Positions 34,481 to 46,540 are shown, counted from the first letter of the stretch. The stretch is DNA of 64,000 nucleotides from Pomphorhynchus laevis (GCA_012934845.2 WNNJ02001862.1:50427-114426); one strand, 5' to 3'. Numbers and translations are program-made. The notes: a model not told the origin generated them from the sequence alone.

Positions 34481-35344
34481 TGAGAATTGAAAGCATTTAT
34501 TACCCTGTATCTGACAACCTTAATTACATCAGAAGTAGATCGTTTCAACAAAAACCATACTGCTCATCTGGAAGAAAAGAGCTCATATGACGAATAGGTC
34601 TGATAGTCATTTGGAAGTAATTAACTTAAAGCTATGATTTAACAAGGCAATCCCTCGACGAATTTGTATCGCTTGTCAATCCCTTGCCGTAATAAAGAAC
34701 TTTAATAACGTCTGAATATCAGTAATTGTTTTTTATTAATACAGTATATAAAATGATCATCACAAAAGACACACGAGGGTTTCGAAAGAGCGCGAGTTTG
34801 ATAAAATAATTTTCCAATGAATCAGCATTGCTCTACATCCATCTTTAGCCTATAATGATTGGTCGATTGGGAATTGATAATCAGTTTTCTATTCCCTGTA
34901 TTAAAATGATTTTTTCGGTTAATATTAACTGTTATAATCAGTAAATATTAATTATTAACTGCATATATTACTAGATCACATAAATATAAATCATATTAAA
35001 ATATCGTTATGTTCACATATAAATTATCTTTACACATATTTCGACGCTCATGTTCTCTAACTTACCGATTAAAAACGAAAAAGAGCGAATTCCGCTTGTA
35101 GTCGATGCCTCTTATATGTTAATTAGCAGAAATCGAGTTAGTTTTATTTTTTTGTTGCTATTTTTAGTTTAATTTCTTTACTATGTTACTTTCACGACAT
35201 AAAACCGTGAAAAAACGGGACTCAATAAACCGTTTATTATCTTTAGACATTATATTCTATTGAAATGGAATATATTTATATCAAGGAGAAAGCGAAAAAT
35301 TAAAAAAAACTCATTAAAAGTTTTGTAAATTGTTTTATCTTGCA
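34481..35344. other. Spacer, no gene seen
   Basis: Just right of 34480 there may be more upstream LINE sequence (to about 34700) without a clear motif. The rest is AT-rich and unassigned. Confidence 0.45.
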
Positions 35345-35720
35345 AGATTAAATCAGCTAACTGAGTCTACGTATTGTTATATAATTATAAAATAAACAAA
35401 ACATAATAATGCTAAATCAAAATTTAATAATTAAATAATAAAATTAATAATTGTTTTTAGATTTTCTATAATTTTAATCAAGTTAAAAAATAAAAATAAA
35501 AAATAAAATTTAAAATAAACGTCATTTTTATGAATTGACTAATAAATAACAGACGTTGTATCAGAATAAGAATTAGAGGTCATCAGGAGGAACTGCTATG
35601 CTATCAGGTTTCGGCCCCTAACTCCTCTACCCAACATAGCAGCGGGGCCAAATACATGCTAATGATGTATTTCCTCTGAAATAATAGAGGTCATCAGGAG
35701 GAACTGCTATGCTATCAGGT
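35345..35720 (-). repeat. Best-preserved PLE-tail copy
   Basis: Minus orientation. It starts with the terminal motif (reverse of GTAGACTCAGTTAGCTGAT, 35350-35372), runs through the AT-rich body, the ACGTCTGTTATTTATTAGTC phrase and the full GC-richer core (35575-35650) and the leading phrase to 35680. A second short copy of the core start is directly appended (35682-35720). The core folds into a hairpin with arms CTGCTATG and CATAGCAG. Confidence 0.8.
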
Positions 35721-35989
35721 TAACACTTTTTCTCTCTTCACTCCTTACCGCAGTGAAGATAAACTTAAATAATTTAAACTTCATCGAGATTTTCGGTTGG
35801 CGAACAAGTGTGGGTAAGAGCACGTCGGCACTAAAAATACTAACATAGGAGTTCCAGAAATCGATTTACTTTTACAGGTCATGCAAAAAATAATTATTTT
35901 TAATTTCAAATTAGTTTTTTATAACCTTTGCTGTATGTATTAAAATTGAATAAAATTTTTCCTTATTCTGATAAAATAATCCTTATTTT
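35721..35989. other. Spacer, no gene seen
   Basis: A short non-repeat segment of slightly higher G+C, no motif recognised. Confidence 0.4.
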
Positions 35990-37621
35990 AAAGGATTATT
36001 AAACCTGATAGCATAGCAGTTCCTCCTGATGACCTTTAATCCTTATTCTGATACAACGTCTGTTTTATTGAATTAAAATAAACAGTTCATAAAAATTGAA
36101 TTTTATTTTAAATTTAAATTTTAAATTTTAACTTTTATCAAAAAGTTAAAATATATAAAGTAGAGTTAAATCCTCTACTTATAAAATTTATTTAAAATCC
36201 TATAGGTAGAGGAGGTAAGGGCCGCAAACCTGATAGCATAGCAGTTCCTCCTGATGACCTCTAATTCTTATTCTGATACATTGTTTATTGAATATATTAT
36301 ACTTACGAAATATTATTCGAATACATCGTCTGTTATTTATTAGTCAATTCATAAAAATGACTATTATTTTAAATTTTAATTTTTTATTTTAACTTGATTT
36401 AAATTATAGAAAATCTTAAAACAATTATTTATTTTATTATTTAATTATTAAATTTTGATTTAGCATTATTATGTTTTACTTATTTTATAATTATATTAAA
36501 TACGTAGACTCGGTTAGCTGATTTTATTCGTTTAGATAAATTAGATTTACGTAGAAAATCTAATTTAAATTAGATTTACTAATTAGATTTATTAATTTAA
36601 ATTAGTAAATACGTAGACTCAGCTGATTTGATAATGATTCGATACATTAGATATCGTGATAAAAAATGAGATAATATAAGATTATCATTTATCAGAATTA
36701 TTGCAAATACATTTTTAATAAAAAAATATGTAAATATTTATTTATTTTTATTTTTATTCAAAAAATAACTATTTTAATTTAAAATAATCAACAATTCAGA
36801 TTTTTATGAAAAGTATTTAATTTAATTTTACGAATTGAATAAATAAATTGATTTTGATATTTTATAAATATATAAAATACGTAGACTAGTTAGCTGATTT
36901 GATTCTTAGGCTTCCATTTTGATGATCACATTTCCCTTAAACCTTATTCGTATACTAATACATCGTCTGTTATTTAAAAATCAATTCATAAAAATGACGT
37001 TTATTTTAAATTTCAATTTTAAATTTTAACTTGATATAAATTATATAAAATCTTATATAACAATTATTTATTATTTATAATTATTTATTATTTTATTATT
37101 TTATAATTTCTTTTTTCAATATGTTTAATTTATAAATTATTTAATATACGTAGACTCAGTTACCTGATCTGATTAAGAGAAAATTCCAACTCAAGAGCCA
37201 ATTTATTCATCTATCTTTAGATAGATGAATAGATGAACATCTATTTTATAAATAATTTAATATACGTAGATAGACTCAGTTATCTAATCTGATTTATATT
37301 AGTTATATGAAATATTATATACACGGGAATATAAGATTGAATATAAAATTCCTGGGTTCCTGGACTCATTCTATGTCGGGTCAATTAATAGGGCCCGAAA
37401 CCTGATAGCATAGCAGTTCCTCCTGATGACCTCTAATTCTTATTCTGATACAACGTCTGTTATTTATTAGTCAATTCATAAAAATGACGTTTATTTTAAA
37501 TTTCATTTTTTTAACTTGATTTAAATTATAGAAAATCTAAAAACAATTATTAATTTTATTATTTAATTATTAAATTTTGATTTAGCATTATTATGTTTTG
37601 TTTATTTTATAATTATATTAA
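35990..37621 (+). repeat. Array of PLE-tail copies, plus orientation
   Basis: Successive partial copies: cores at about 36000-36065, 36200-36290 and 37385-37460; terminal motifs with GTAGACT near 36504, 36603, 36877, 37140 and 37262. Several copies lack the core. The last one (37355-37621) continues past an inserted MITE at 37810-37840. Tandem arrangement of same-strand tails suggests either repeated insertion or local duplication. Confidence 0.8.
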
Positions 37622-37809
37622 ATATCCTCTAAAATATTGAGTATATAAAATTTGAATTTTAAATTATTAAATTGACTCACAAAAATGCTTTATTATTAAT
37701 AATAGTATTTGCTTGGGTTTTTTATTTATTCTTTATTTCTTTATATTTGATTTTATTGCTATCTGAAAAATTTAAGAAGATATCTTTAAATGCGATCTAA
37801 GGATAAAAT
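37622..37809. mobile_element. 190-bp MITE, copy 2, inserted in a PLE tail
   Basis: Near-identical to 4488-4676. The host repeat reads up to 37621 and resumes at 37810 just before its terminal motif (TTCAGTTAGCTGAT), so the insertion point is clear and the MITE is younger than this tail copy. Confidence 0.8.
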
Positions 37810-37840
37810 ACCTATTCAGTTAGCTGATTTGATTTACATG

Positions 37841-38049
37841 TATATGAACCACCAATGATTTTCTAATGTGCAAACTTTCATTTAACCTAAATAAAATTAT
37901 TATTAGTAATTAATAATTAATAATTATTAAAATATTTTTTGAAACATTTCGATGCTCAATAAACCTCAAATAATCTTATATCACCAGCTTTTTAGAATTT
38001 CCAAACACTTTATCCTAAATATAAGATTTTGCAAGCTTACACATGTAAG
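37841..38049. other. Spacer, no gene seen
   Basis: AT-rich bases between the tail array and the gypsy fossil; the open frame starting at 37952 has no known motif. Confidence 0.4.
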
Positions 38050-40540
38050 GAAAGTAACTCAAAGAGTTTTATCAAATTCAAAATCTAGAATAAGTTACAA
38101 ATGCGTTCAAAACAATCTCATCATAAGTGGTAATCTTCAAAATATTTAGGACTGTTTTGTTTCCTTGATGAGCTGCGAAGTTCGCACGTCGGCCGCATAT
38201 TAATCGAGACATTTGATTCAACACAGTTTGACTAACATCGGTCTCTGTTTCACATTGTTCATGATTTTCATGGGACTGATGATTTTGATGTGCTCATTTA
38301 GTTACTTCGCTTTCGCTCACAGCAATAAGTTAACAAGTTAACAACAGCTTCACGACCTTCATTATATCTCACGTAGGAGTAATTCGGATTTTGTAGCAGA
38401 ACTCCGGTAGGTTCAACAGATGAATCATACTTTGATTGGCAATCATGTTTTATGATAAACAAATGTTCATTTAGTAGAACGTTATTTCTGAAGTTTCGGA
38501 TTTGGGCAAATCGACGATCACGTTGAAACAGTCTACTATGTGATATGCAGTTTGTAGAAGTGCATTGCAAAGATCGAATATCATCTAGTGAAACGTGCAA
38601 AACGGATTCCCATCGATTTACTGGCAATTTCCGATCTTTAAGCGTAAGCATAAAAGTTTTCCAAACTGTACTATTGCACGGAGGGTTATATAGAGCCATT
38701 CGCATTTGAGTTATGCCGTTAGAAAATAAGTACGATCGAAATACAATTGGTTCAGGTGTTTGATCGTTGTACCGCTATTGATATTACGGCAAGGGAAACA
38801 AAATGGGAACCGAGAATACTCGCCTACGATTGTTAGAATATATTTATCTTGAGTACTTGAAGAATTAGACCCTTAAAATCGATAGCGAGTCTCTCAAATG
38901 GTCTTGTAGCTTTGATAATGTGAGTTCCTTCGATTTTCAGAAAATGCGGCTTACATAGCACTCTCTGTACACTCACTTGGAATCATCCACGGAGAATGGC
39001 AAATTAAGTAATTTTATTAAATAATGAAGCCGACGTATACCCGGGTGGCACAATGATTGATGAATTTCAAAAAGGTTATTGAGTGGACAAAGGGGCATCG
39101 CGAGATAGGGTGTCATCCTTACTATTTAATTGACAAGTACGGTACTAAATTTCAAAATTGTAACACGCTAACTCTAGTCATAATCTTTCCATCTTCTCAT
39201 TTTTATTTTGTTGTTGAGCTGTCTGTTTGACATGAACGACACTGAACGTTGGTCCGTCACTACCTACGAACGCCTCAGAATCAGAAAGTAGCTCCATTTT
39301 CACAGACTTTCAACGATAGCATAGGATTCCACTTCGACGGAAGAGTATTTCCTTCCGGTGTGTGTAAAGAAGGGCTACAGGTTTGCCCTGTTGGTTCAAA
39401 GATGTTGCAATCGTAGTATATGAGGCATTGGTTTCTAAAACCAACAGTTGATTCTTGTCAACAAACCTTAAACGTGCGTCCATTACATCTTGCTTCAAGT
39501 CTTCGAAATCGCGAGCACATTCGTTGCTGATAGGAACATTTATCACATTAATGAGTCGTGTGATTTCCTTCGAAAAGTTAAGAATCGAAGAGGAGTAATA
39601 TGAAAACAATCTTAACGCATTCTTTGACGATTTAGGGTCGGATGGTACTAGTAGATTATTTAATAGCAACAACCTTTCTAGATCTATTTTAAACGTGTCG
39701 TTAGCTATGCGGCACACTAACGCATTAATTTAACATTGACCAAAGGCACATTTATTATGTCCTAGGTCAGGTTATCAGTTTCTGCCACTTCATGTAATCT
39801 TTCGAGATTCAAAACATGCTGAGCTTTTTATTTACCGCAAATTGTTACTTTTTCCAGGTAAATGAAGGTATCCTGCAATTGATTATTATCGACAATCAAG
39901 TCAATCAGTCATTGAAAACACTCTACGGCGTTTGTAATTACGAAGAAAATTCTGTATATTCGTATAAACGTCCGTATGCCTCGGAAGCTGTGAAATGTTT
40001 CTCTTCTTCCATGATCGGAATTTGATGGTGTGCCTATTTTTAGTCAATGCCGGAGAACATGTTGTATGAAGCAACGGACAATACGATATTTTAAATGCTC
40101 GGCGAAAGATACACATCTAAGCACGTGAAACAGTTGATTGTTCGGCTGTAGTCAACAACTAGACGCCGTTTACCGTACAACTCTTTGAGTTAAGCAATAT
40201 ACTTGGTCATATATTTCGAACTCCTTAATCGATTTATGGACTGGGGGAACAAGCATACTGAAAAGTATCGGATTCATTTGAATTTCTTCAGGCTGAACAT
40301 GATGTAAAAAATAAACAATCATGCCATAACAATTTCACTGTGTGCCAGTGGCCCCAGGATCAATCGGTAAGATAGCGAGCTTGCCAGGGTGAAGAATTGA
40401 TAAAATGAAGAATCTTGATAAAACTCAGAGTTCTATCCAATTGAAAATCTAGAATAAGTTAAAAACACACTATGTTTTAGACGAACTTCTAGATCCAGAT
40501 GGACATGGTAACAAATATATACACAATACTAGAGATAGCG
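38050..40540 (-). mobile_element. Ty3/gypsy LTR-retrotransposon fossil
   Basis: Minus strand. Parts in order: reverse-transcriptase region (about 39720-40260), the RT to RNase H connection (39310-39717) and the C-terminal part of the integrase region (38298-38705). Short similar sequences at about 38055-38100 and 40420-40465 may be remnants of the terminal repeats. Gag and protease were not recognised. The element is old and broken, with on the order of ten or more breaks, and lies upstream of SUZ12 without visible connection to it. Confidence 0.7.
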
Positions 40541-41200
40541 ATTATTTTTAGATGATATTTTGAATTCTTGTTAGTCTTAATCTTGGTCAATACGATTTTT
40601 AATTTTTATAATTAATGAAAAATTTAATTATCATTCAATACATATTATCTATATCGCTTTAAATAATTTAGCAACAATATTATTCGTTACACTAGAATAA
40701 TTTAACTTGAAACAAGTTAAATTATACCTGTTTTAACGATTTTTACATTAAATAATGATAAGCTATAATAATGAATAATGATAAATAAAAATAGTTAATA
40801 ATTAATAATTATTACTAATTATTAAATAGTAATATTTATCACTAGATAAAATTATTAGCAAATAATTTTATTAATAAATAACAAAATAATATAAATAATT
40901 TTATTATTTATAATTTTATTAGTTAATAATTTTACTAATTTATTATTAGTAAAAATAATTTTATAATTAAATGAATTATTTGAATTTTTAAGAATAATTA
41001 TAATCGGATTTGTTGAGAAATTTAAAAATTCGAAAAGTTTATTAAAATGTTACAACTTGATGAATTTGATTAAATATATAATGTTGCTTATGTGGTTAAT
41101 TTTGTTTTATTTATAGACAGTAATGAATGCTACGCGATATTTGTTTTGAGTTTATCTAAAATATCGAAATACTGGCGAAAATAAAACAGTGAACGAAGTG
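40541..41200 (+). promoter_or_regulatory. SUZ12 upstream region and 5' leader
   Basis: AT-rich 660 bp before the SUZ12 start codon. An acceptor-like pyrimidine stretch and AG at 41119-41120 suggests that a 5' leader exon may be spliced on. A short upstream frame, ATG at 41123 to TGA at 41149 (eight codons), precedes the main start and could lower its translation. No TATA box or CpG cluster stands out in this composition. Confidence 0.35.
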
Positions 41201-42781
41201 ATGAAAGCTGAACATTTCAGTACCGATGATGATAATGCCGTTGGCGATAACGACAGAGACACGACTGCAGCTGATAGATCGCAATTTTTAGATGAATTCG
41301 AGAAGCCAATAAAACTATACCGTTATCTAGCCCTTCGTCACCGTCGATGGCCAATGTTCCTTCAGAAATCACTACTATATGATATGCGTCGTTCAACCCA
41401 GTTACCGCTTACTGCATGGTCGTCATCGTCCTTGCCCTTAGATCCTACTAATGCGTTTACATTAAGTAACTTTATGGCCACTGAACATTCATCAATAAAT
41501 AGAACCATTCAGTTGAAAATTTTTAAGATAGAATCTCCAAACAATGTAGAGTTTAAATCTTTCAGCAAAGTTCATGTTTACAGTCTTCCACATGAAAATT
41601 GGTTCCGTTTTTTTCGCTCATATAGACGTTCGCTACCTTGCGAAGATGCAATGCTACTTTCTTATGTTCCTATTGGAAATAAACGACCACGCGGTCGCCT
41701 TCCTCCCTCGGTAACACTGCAATGTTCAGCTTCCAGAGCAATTGCCTTTATATGCAAGTCAGACGATCAAATCTTGGAACTGAAGGGAATTGTCAACGAC
41801 TCAGATATTATAGATGGATTGTCATGCGATATTAATGTTATTATGAAAACGACTTTGAACGGTAGTGTTGATAGCTTATCGGACAGCTTTCAATACAAAT
41901 TAAGTATTCAAATCAAAAGTACTAAAGTGGATATCAGAACAGTTAAAAAGGAAGAAATAACTTTAATGGATTCAGAATTAAACAAGACCGTTGTCCCTGT
42001 CACAAATCAACCTCAAAGTAAAATCCTGTTTGAATTTAGATCATACGCATTGAAACAAATATGTGTTTCCTTAAGTTTTAATTGTTTCTTGTGTGATTTT
42101 AAATTCACAAACATGTCTGAGCTATATCATCACCTGTCGAACTATCATCTACGATTTTCATTTGAAATGGATACCACCGAAGATATCAATTTGATTATTA
42201 TTAAATTAAACCCGGATTTTCATCCTGGATTATCCATTTATTGTAACTCCAAAGATTCACCCGCGGTTCGTGACGATGCGTCACAGTTTATATTTAATAG
42301 AAAGGAGTTACCGGGCAACTTGCAGGCTTTATGTAGTAATTCGAACACTTATTTGGTTCACAAACCTGCTACCGGCCCTAATTCACAAAAACCGGTGACT
42401 CGATTTTATTCAATTAGTGATACAGCTCCAACCACATACTATGCAAGTGATAGTGAAGAAGATCCAGATTTGACTGATAATTGGCTTCACAAATTTATGA
42501 CCATGCAGATAAATGACTTTTCGGACGTAAATCAGGGTGAAAAAGATATGATGAAGTTGTGGAACTGTTATGTGGAGAAGATTCAATTAATGTCGGACAA
42601 TCAAATTGTCAATGCTTGTAATAGGTTTACAGCCGAATACGGTGAGGAATTACGTAGACGGAATTTAAGCTATAATTATTTTCTTCATCTTTTCAATTTG
42701 TATTGCTACGGGCTGCTGGACAAATTCGAATTCGCTCAATGTGCTCAGCAAATGAGTTATCTTCTACCTGAACGATTATAG
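41201..42781 (+). CDS. SUZ12: SUZ12, Polycomb repressive complex 2 subunit
   Basis: SUZ12 is the scaffold of PRC2, the nuclear complex that methylates histone H3 lysine 27. The protein has 526 residues from the ATG at 41201; a frame extension to GTG at 41189 is not a likely animal start. The N-terminal EFEKPIKLYRYL (about 32-43) matches the conserved neck; a C2H2 finger has Cys295, Cys298, His311 and His316; the VEFS box (about 405-525) includes DFSDVNQGEKDMMKLWN and LHLFNLYCYGLLDKFEF. These are the landmarks in the usual order. It is shorter than the vertebrate protein (about 740) because loops and the C-terminal tail are reduced. It is one uninterrupted exon with no frame damage, so it looks functional. 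AATAAA at 43004 could end the transcript. Confidence 0.95.
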   Translation: MKAEHFSTDDDNAVGDNDRDTTAADRSQFLDEFEKPIKLYRYLALRHRRWPMFLQKSLLYDMRRSTQLPLTAWSSSSLPLDPTNAFTLSNFMATEHSSINRTIQLKIFKIESPNNVEFKSFSKVHVYSLPHENWFRFFRSYRRSLPCEDAMLLSYVPIGNKRPRGRLPPSVTLQCSASRAIAFICKSDDQILELKGIVNDSDIIDGLSCDINVIMKTTLNGSVDSLSDSFQYKLSIQIKSTKVDIRTVKKEEITLMDSELNKTVVPVTNQPQSKILFEFRSYALKQICVSLSFNCFLCDFKFTNMSELYHHLSNYHLRFSFEMDTTEDINLIIIKLNPDFHPGLSIYCNSKDSPAVRDDASQFIFNRKELPGNLQALCSNSNTYLVHKPATGPNSQKPVTRFYSISDTAPTTYYASDSEEDPDLTDNWLHKFMTMQINDFSDVNQGEKDMMKLWNCYVEKIQLMSDNQIVNACNRFTAEYGEELRRRNLSYNYFLHLFNLYCYGLLDKFEFAQCAQQMSYLLPERL

Positions 42782-43350
42782 CGAATTGTACATATCGCAC
42801 TTTTTCGATGCCAAGTATCTATTTTAATTATAAAATACTAGCACGTTAGATAACAAAATAATCTTTTTGTAAATATCGATAAATTCTTAATTATACAATT
42901 AATTTACTAAATATCAATCTTAAGAGCTATTTATTTTAAAATTTTAAGAGCGATAGAACTTTAAAGAGCTATTAAGAGCTATTTATTTTAAAATTTCAAG
43001 AGCAATAAAACTTTTAAAATTTCTTAATTTTTAATTTTATAAATTATTTTCATTAATACCTAACTTTCCTTAAAATTTTAGATTTAAAGAATTTAAACTC
43101 TCTATTTCTGATGTTGAGCATCTAGCGAAATATAAAAATAAATTAGTATTTGCTGATCCTTAAATTGTTGATCCCAAATTGATCCTGCTCTTGAAATGTA
43201 AATTTTAAATTTCAAATTTTAGGCGCACCTGATGATGCTAGTAGTACATAACCAAATATAAAAATAAATTTCTGTTTTGTTTACTCTACTTCAGTTAAAT
43301 AAATTATTATTTTAAATTATTTTAAATTTTTATTTAAAAAAAATATTTTA
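42782..43350. other. SUZ12 3' flank with two decayed hammerhead-like repeats
   Basis: A 45-bp phrase (AAGAGCTATTTATTTTAAAA) is duplicated at 42922 and 42973. AATAAA at 43004-43009. Two repeats at 43106-43135 and 43226-43260 start CTGATG, lead to CAAATATAAAAATAAATT or GCGAAATATAAAAATAAATT and are followed by a GATCC phrase, as in the repeats at 18.8-20.7 kb, so PLE remnants reach the SUZ12 3' side. Confidence 0.5.
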
Positions 43351-43355
43351 AAGTA

Positions 43356-44516
43356 TGGGCCGCTAGGTGCCAGTCGATTAAGTTTTAAACTTGCACCTAT
43401 TGTCAATTAATCTCTTCGTGGAGCGGCCCAGTCAACGTATGTTTGACATTCGTCGATCAACGGCTAAATAATTGGCCGGCTTGCTTAGCCGTAGGGATAG
43501 CCTTTATATCCTATCTCAGATCCCTCCGATGATTCCAACGGCGGATTAGACAATGGACGAAAAGGCGGAAGAGAATCATGGAAGCCAGTTTCCTTACAGT
43601 AGCGATGTTAGATCATCAAAAGATATTGGGAACGAGAGATAGCCGAACAAACAAAATCACTCCGATGAATCCAACGGCAAATTGGACAATAGACGAAAAG
43701 GCGGAAGAGAGTCTGGGAGACCTGTCTCCTTATGGTATCGATGTTGGATCATCAAAGGATGTCGAGAAAAGGAGATAGCCGAACAGACAAACGGAGACAA
43801 TGAAAATGACAAGCAAGAAATTTATAAAATATAAATCAAATGCAAAGAACAATGATCAAATCACCACTGACCGGAGGAGTTTCCATTATGGGGTGCCATG
43901 TGACCAGTCAGTTGTACGGATACAGCGAAATAGGCATCAACATTCGAAGTTGACTAGCCTTCATGTAGGAATGTGGAATGTCATCTCTCTGACGAGGAAG
44001 GAACCTAATTAGTTGAAGAGATGGTTCGCTTCGGTCTATAAATAGTCGGAGTGACTTCTCATCACTATTCTGGAACTGGAACTAAACGTTCGGATCAAGG
44101 CTGAACATTGAACAATTCGGGAGTTATCAACGGAAAGCGATGGTATGCGGGTGTAGGGATACTTACTAAGGTTTAACCTAGTGAACGAAAGGCTGGCGTC
44201 TCTGAGACTTTTAGGTAAAGAGGGAAAGGGGATAACTGTTGTGTGCGTATGCTCCCAACATTATTGGCGGATTAGACAATGAACGAAAACGCGGAAGAGA
44301 GTCACGGAGGTCTGTTTCCTTACAGTAGTGATGTTGGATCATCAAAGGATATTGGGAACGAGAGAGCCAAACAAACAAAATTACTCCGATGACTCCAAAG
44401 GCAGATTGGACAATGAACAAAAAGGCGGAATAGAGTCTCGGAAACCTGTTTCCTAACAGTAGCGATGTTGGATCATCAAAGGATATCCGAAACGGAAGAT
44501 AAAAAATTATTTTCAA
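43356..44516 (+). pseudogene. RTE-like LINE 5' part with tandem 5' units
   Basis: A GC-richer block starting GGGCCGCTAGG (43358). Around 43960-44250 the plus strand reads LHVGMWNVISLTRKEPN, then VGVTSHHYSGTGT, then VCVYAPN, the apurinic-type endonuclease start of RTE/CR1-type LINEs (W-N-V-x-S-L, Y-A-P-N), with frame changes. Before it lie two tandem units of about 134 bp (43525-43659, 43660-43795), and after it two more (about 44263-44383, 44384-44502), all containing GGATCATCAAA. The RT half is missing. The unit repeats look like 5' UTR monomers, with the endonuclease piece caught between two such arrays. Confidence 0.65.
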
Positions 44517-46540
44517 TTATTATTAATACGGTATAAGTTATGATTTGATAAAGATTGAAATAAAACCACGAACTACATTAATGGAGCTAAATGGAGGTAC
44601 ATTTGTGGAGCTTAATAGCTGCCAACATCCAGAATTCGACATCAATTCAAACCACATCAATACTCTTCAATTCTAGGAATGAAAGTGAGTGTCGCCTACC
44701 GCTCACAAATGAAAGTTATCGAGTCAGCGTTGTGTAATTTTCACAATTTTTTTATTGCTGTCCGCAACTAGTTTAAGTAATTGAAACGGCAAAAAACGAC
44801 GAAATTTGAAGATCGATTGGCTCAACAATTTTTCTTTAATCCGAGCTCTTTGTTCAAGTATGCAAACTTCAAAAAATAGATAATAGTGTGTATAAGATCA
44901 TATCTGAATGTGTAAAATCTTTCACAGAAAACCGCTAGTGCCTTTGCTAATCATTTCAAATTGATTTCACAACACTCAAACTCACAAATAGCCAATATTT
45001 TTGCTTGATCATTTTCTAGTATTTTTGATTTATCTTCCATTGAGGATATAAGACGCGAACTAAATAATCTTAAACTAGCAGGGTCAGTATGACCCTGCTG
45101 ATACCGGAAACTCATTGTTTCCAATATATCTTAAATCTCTGGTTAATGATATTTGCTTTCTATTGTATTGGATATTCATTGCGTCTATAACTACTGGCTA
45201 TATATCTGAAATATGGAAGCGTTCATTGATTAGACCTTTGTACAAAAAAGGTGATCGTTATAATGTCGACTATTATAGAGCTGTCGGTTCAACATGCGTA
45301 TATTCTCGAGTCGTGGAGGGATTGCTGTATAAATATATAAGCAAATATTTGGAATCTAATCATCTATTGTGCGTTAATCAACATCGTTTTAGGAAGGTCC
45401 ATTTCACTGTGACTAATTAACTTGTGGCTCAACATTCATGGGCTGATTTAGTTGATCACGGCACTAATGTATATATTATCTTCTTTGACCTCTCCAAAGC
45501 ATTTGATTTGGTGTGTCATGACTGTCTTATTATAAAATACAGGATTAGGCAATTGATTCGAATGTAGTTCGCTGGATAAAAAACTTTATAACTGGAAGGT
45601 CGTATTAGGTTCATGTTAACAATGTGTGCTCAGAATGGCAAGCACATATATAGGTATACCACAAAGATATGTGCTAGACCCTTTATCATTTCTAATATTC
45701 ATCAATGATCTTCCTGGCCTATTGAGTTCTGATTCGCTGCTTCATGCGGACGATCTCAAGATATAAAGATGTATAGAATCTTTAAATGATTGCGTGAAAT
45801 TGCAAATGAATATCAATGTCATTGAAAATTGGGCTGCTCAAAATGATTTAATAGTTTATTAATCTAAATGTGTTTATATGCGAATAAAAGGTTCACGAAA
45901 TTCTATTGCATCTACATATTTCGTTGGATTTAAACATATTAAAGAAGTAAACCACTTTAAAGATCGAGCCATGTGGGTTTCTGATGATTTGTCATCTTAA
46001 TGACATACCTATTATGAATGCTCAAAGGCCCAACAAATGGCCGGACTCATTCGCCGTATATATGATTACCTGAGTCCACAATCATTTCAAACTCTGGCTT
46101 ATGCATTATTTTGAGTAATTTGCTATATGGATTCCAGTGCACTTATCCGAAGACTATACGTGAAGAGCCCCGATGGAGAGTATATTAATACGTGGAACTA
46201 AATTTGTTCGATAGGCATGGAACTTTCCATAATGTCAAGTTGGAAATGCTTCACATGAAGAGCGTGAACTTCACTATAAATTTAAATGATTTGTGCCTCT
46301 TGTGGAAGGTTTCGCATAATCCTAGACACGTGCTGAATAATCTAATGGGCATAAGATCTGACAGTGTATTGCGTGGACATTCACTCTATCTGCTTAGAAA
46401 ACAGATTATTCATTCAAAAACAATGCAGTTCAATCGGCGAATAATCAACAGGTAAAATCGATTGGGTGGGAAGATTGTGGGTGCAGTTCGTTAAAACTAT
46501 TTAAACAAGCTCTTTTAGCAACTTAATCTTTTTTGTTTTA
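44517..46540 (+). pseudogene. CR1-like LINE fragment, RT to 3' end
   Basis: Plus strand. Recognisable pieces: SLIRPLYKKGDRYNVDYY and the Q-H-x-F-R-K region (45220-45410), IIFFDLSKAFDLV motif A (45470), LLHADDLK motif C (45738), WVSDDL (45975), and the C-terminal frame at 46192-46455 ending in a tryptophan- and arginine-rich tail (NRRIINR, RWNRLGG across a stop). It belongs to the same broad family as element B (51473-54761) and supplies the C-terminal part that B lacks. Upstream sequence from about 44580 is probably the endonuclease-RT linker. Many frame changes; old and dead. Confidence 0.7.

Noticed and set aside
35575-35660. The conserved tail core as a hammerhead ribozyme (it contains both GAAAC and CTGATGA)
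   Set aside because: On the relevant strand GAAAC comes before CTGATGA; arranged as a circularly permuted hammerhead, stem II pairs fairly well but no room remains for stem I between the cleavage base and CTGATGA.
35990-37621. CRISPR-like or satellite array
   Set aside because: The repeated pieces are unequal, partial copies of one element tail with no regular spacers; the setting is a eukaryotic genome.
41189-41200. GTG start for SUZ12 four codons upstream
   Set aside because: Animal genes start at ATG; the ATG at 41201 is in frame and nothing supports the extension.
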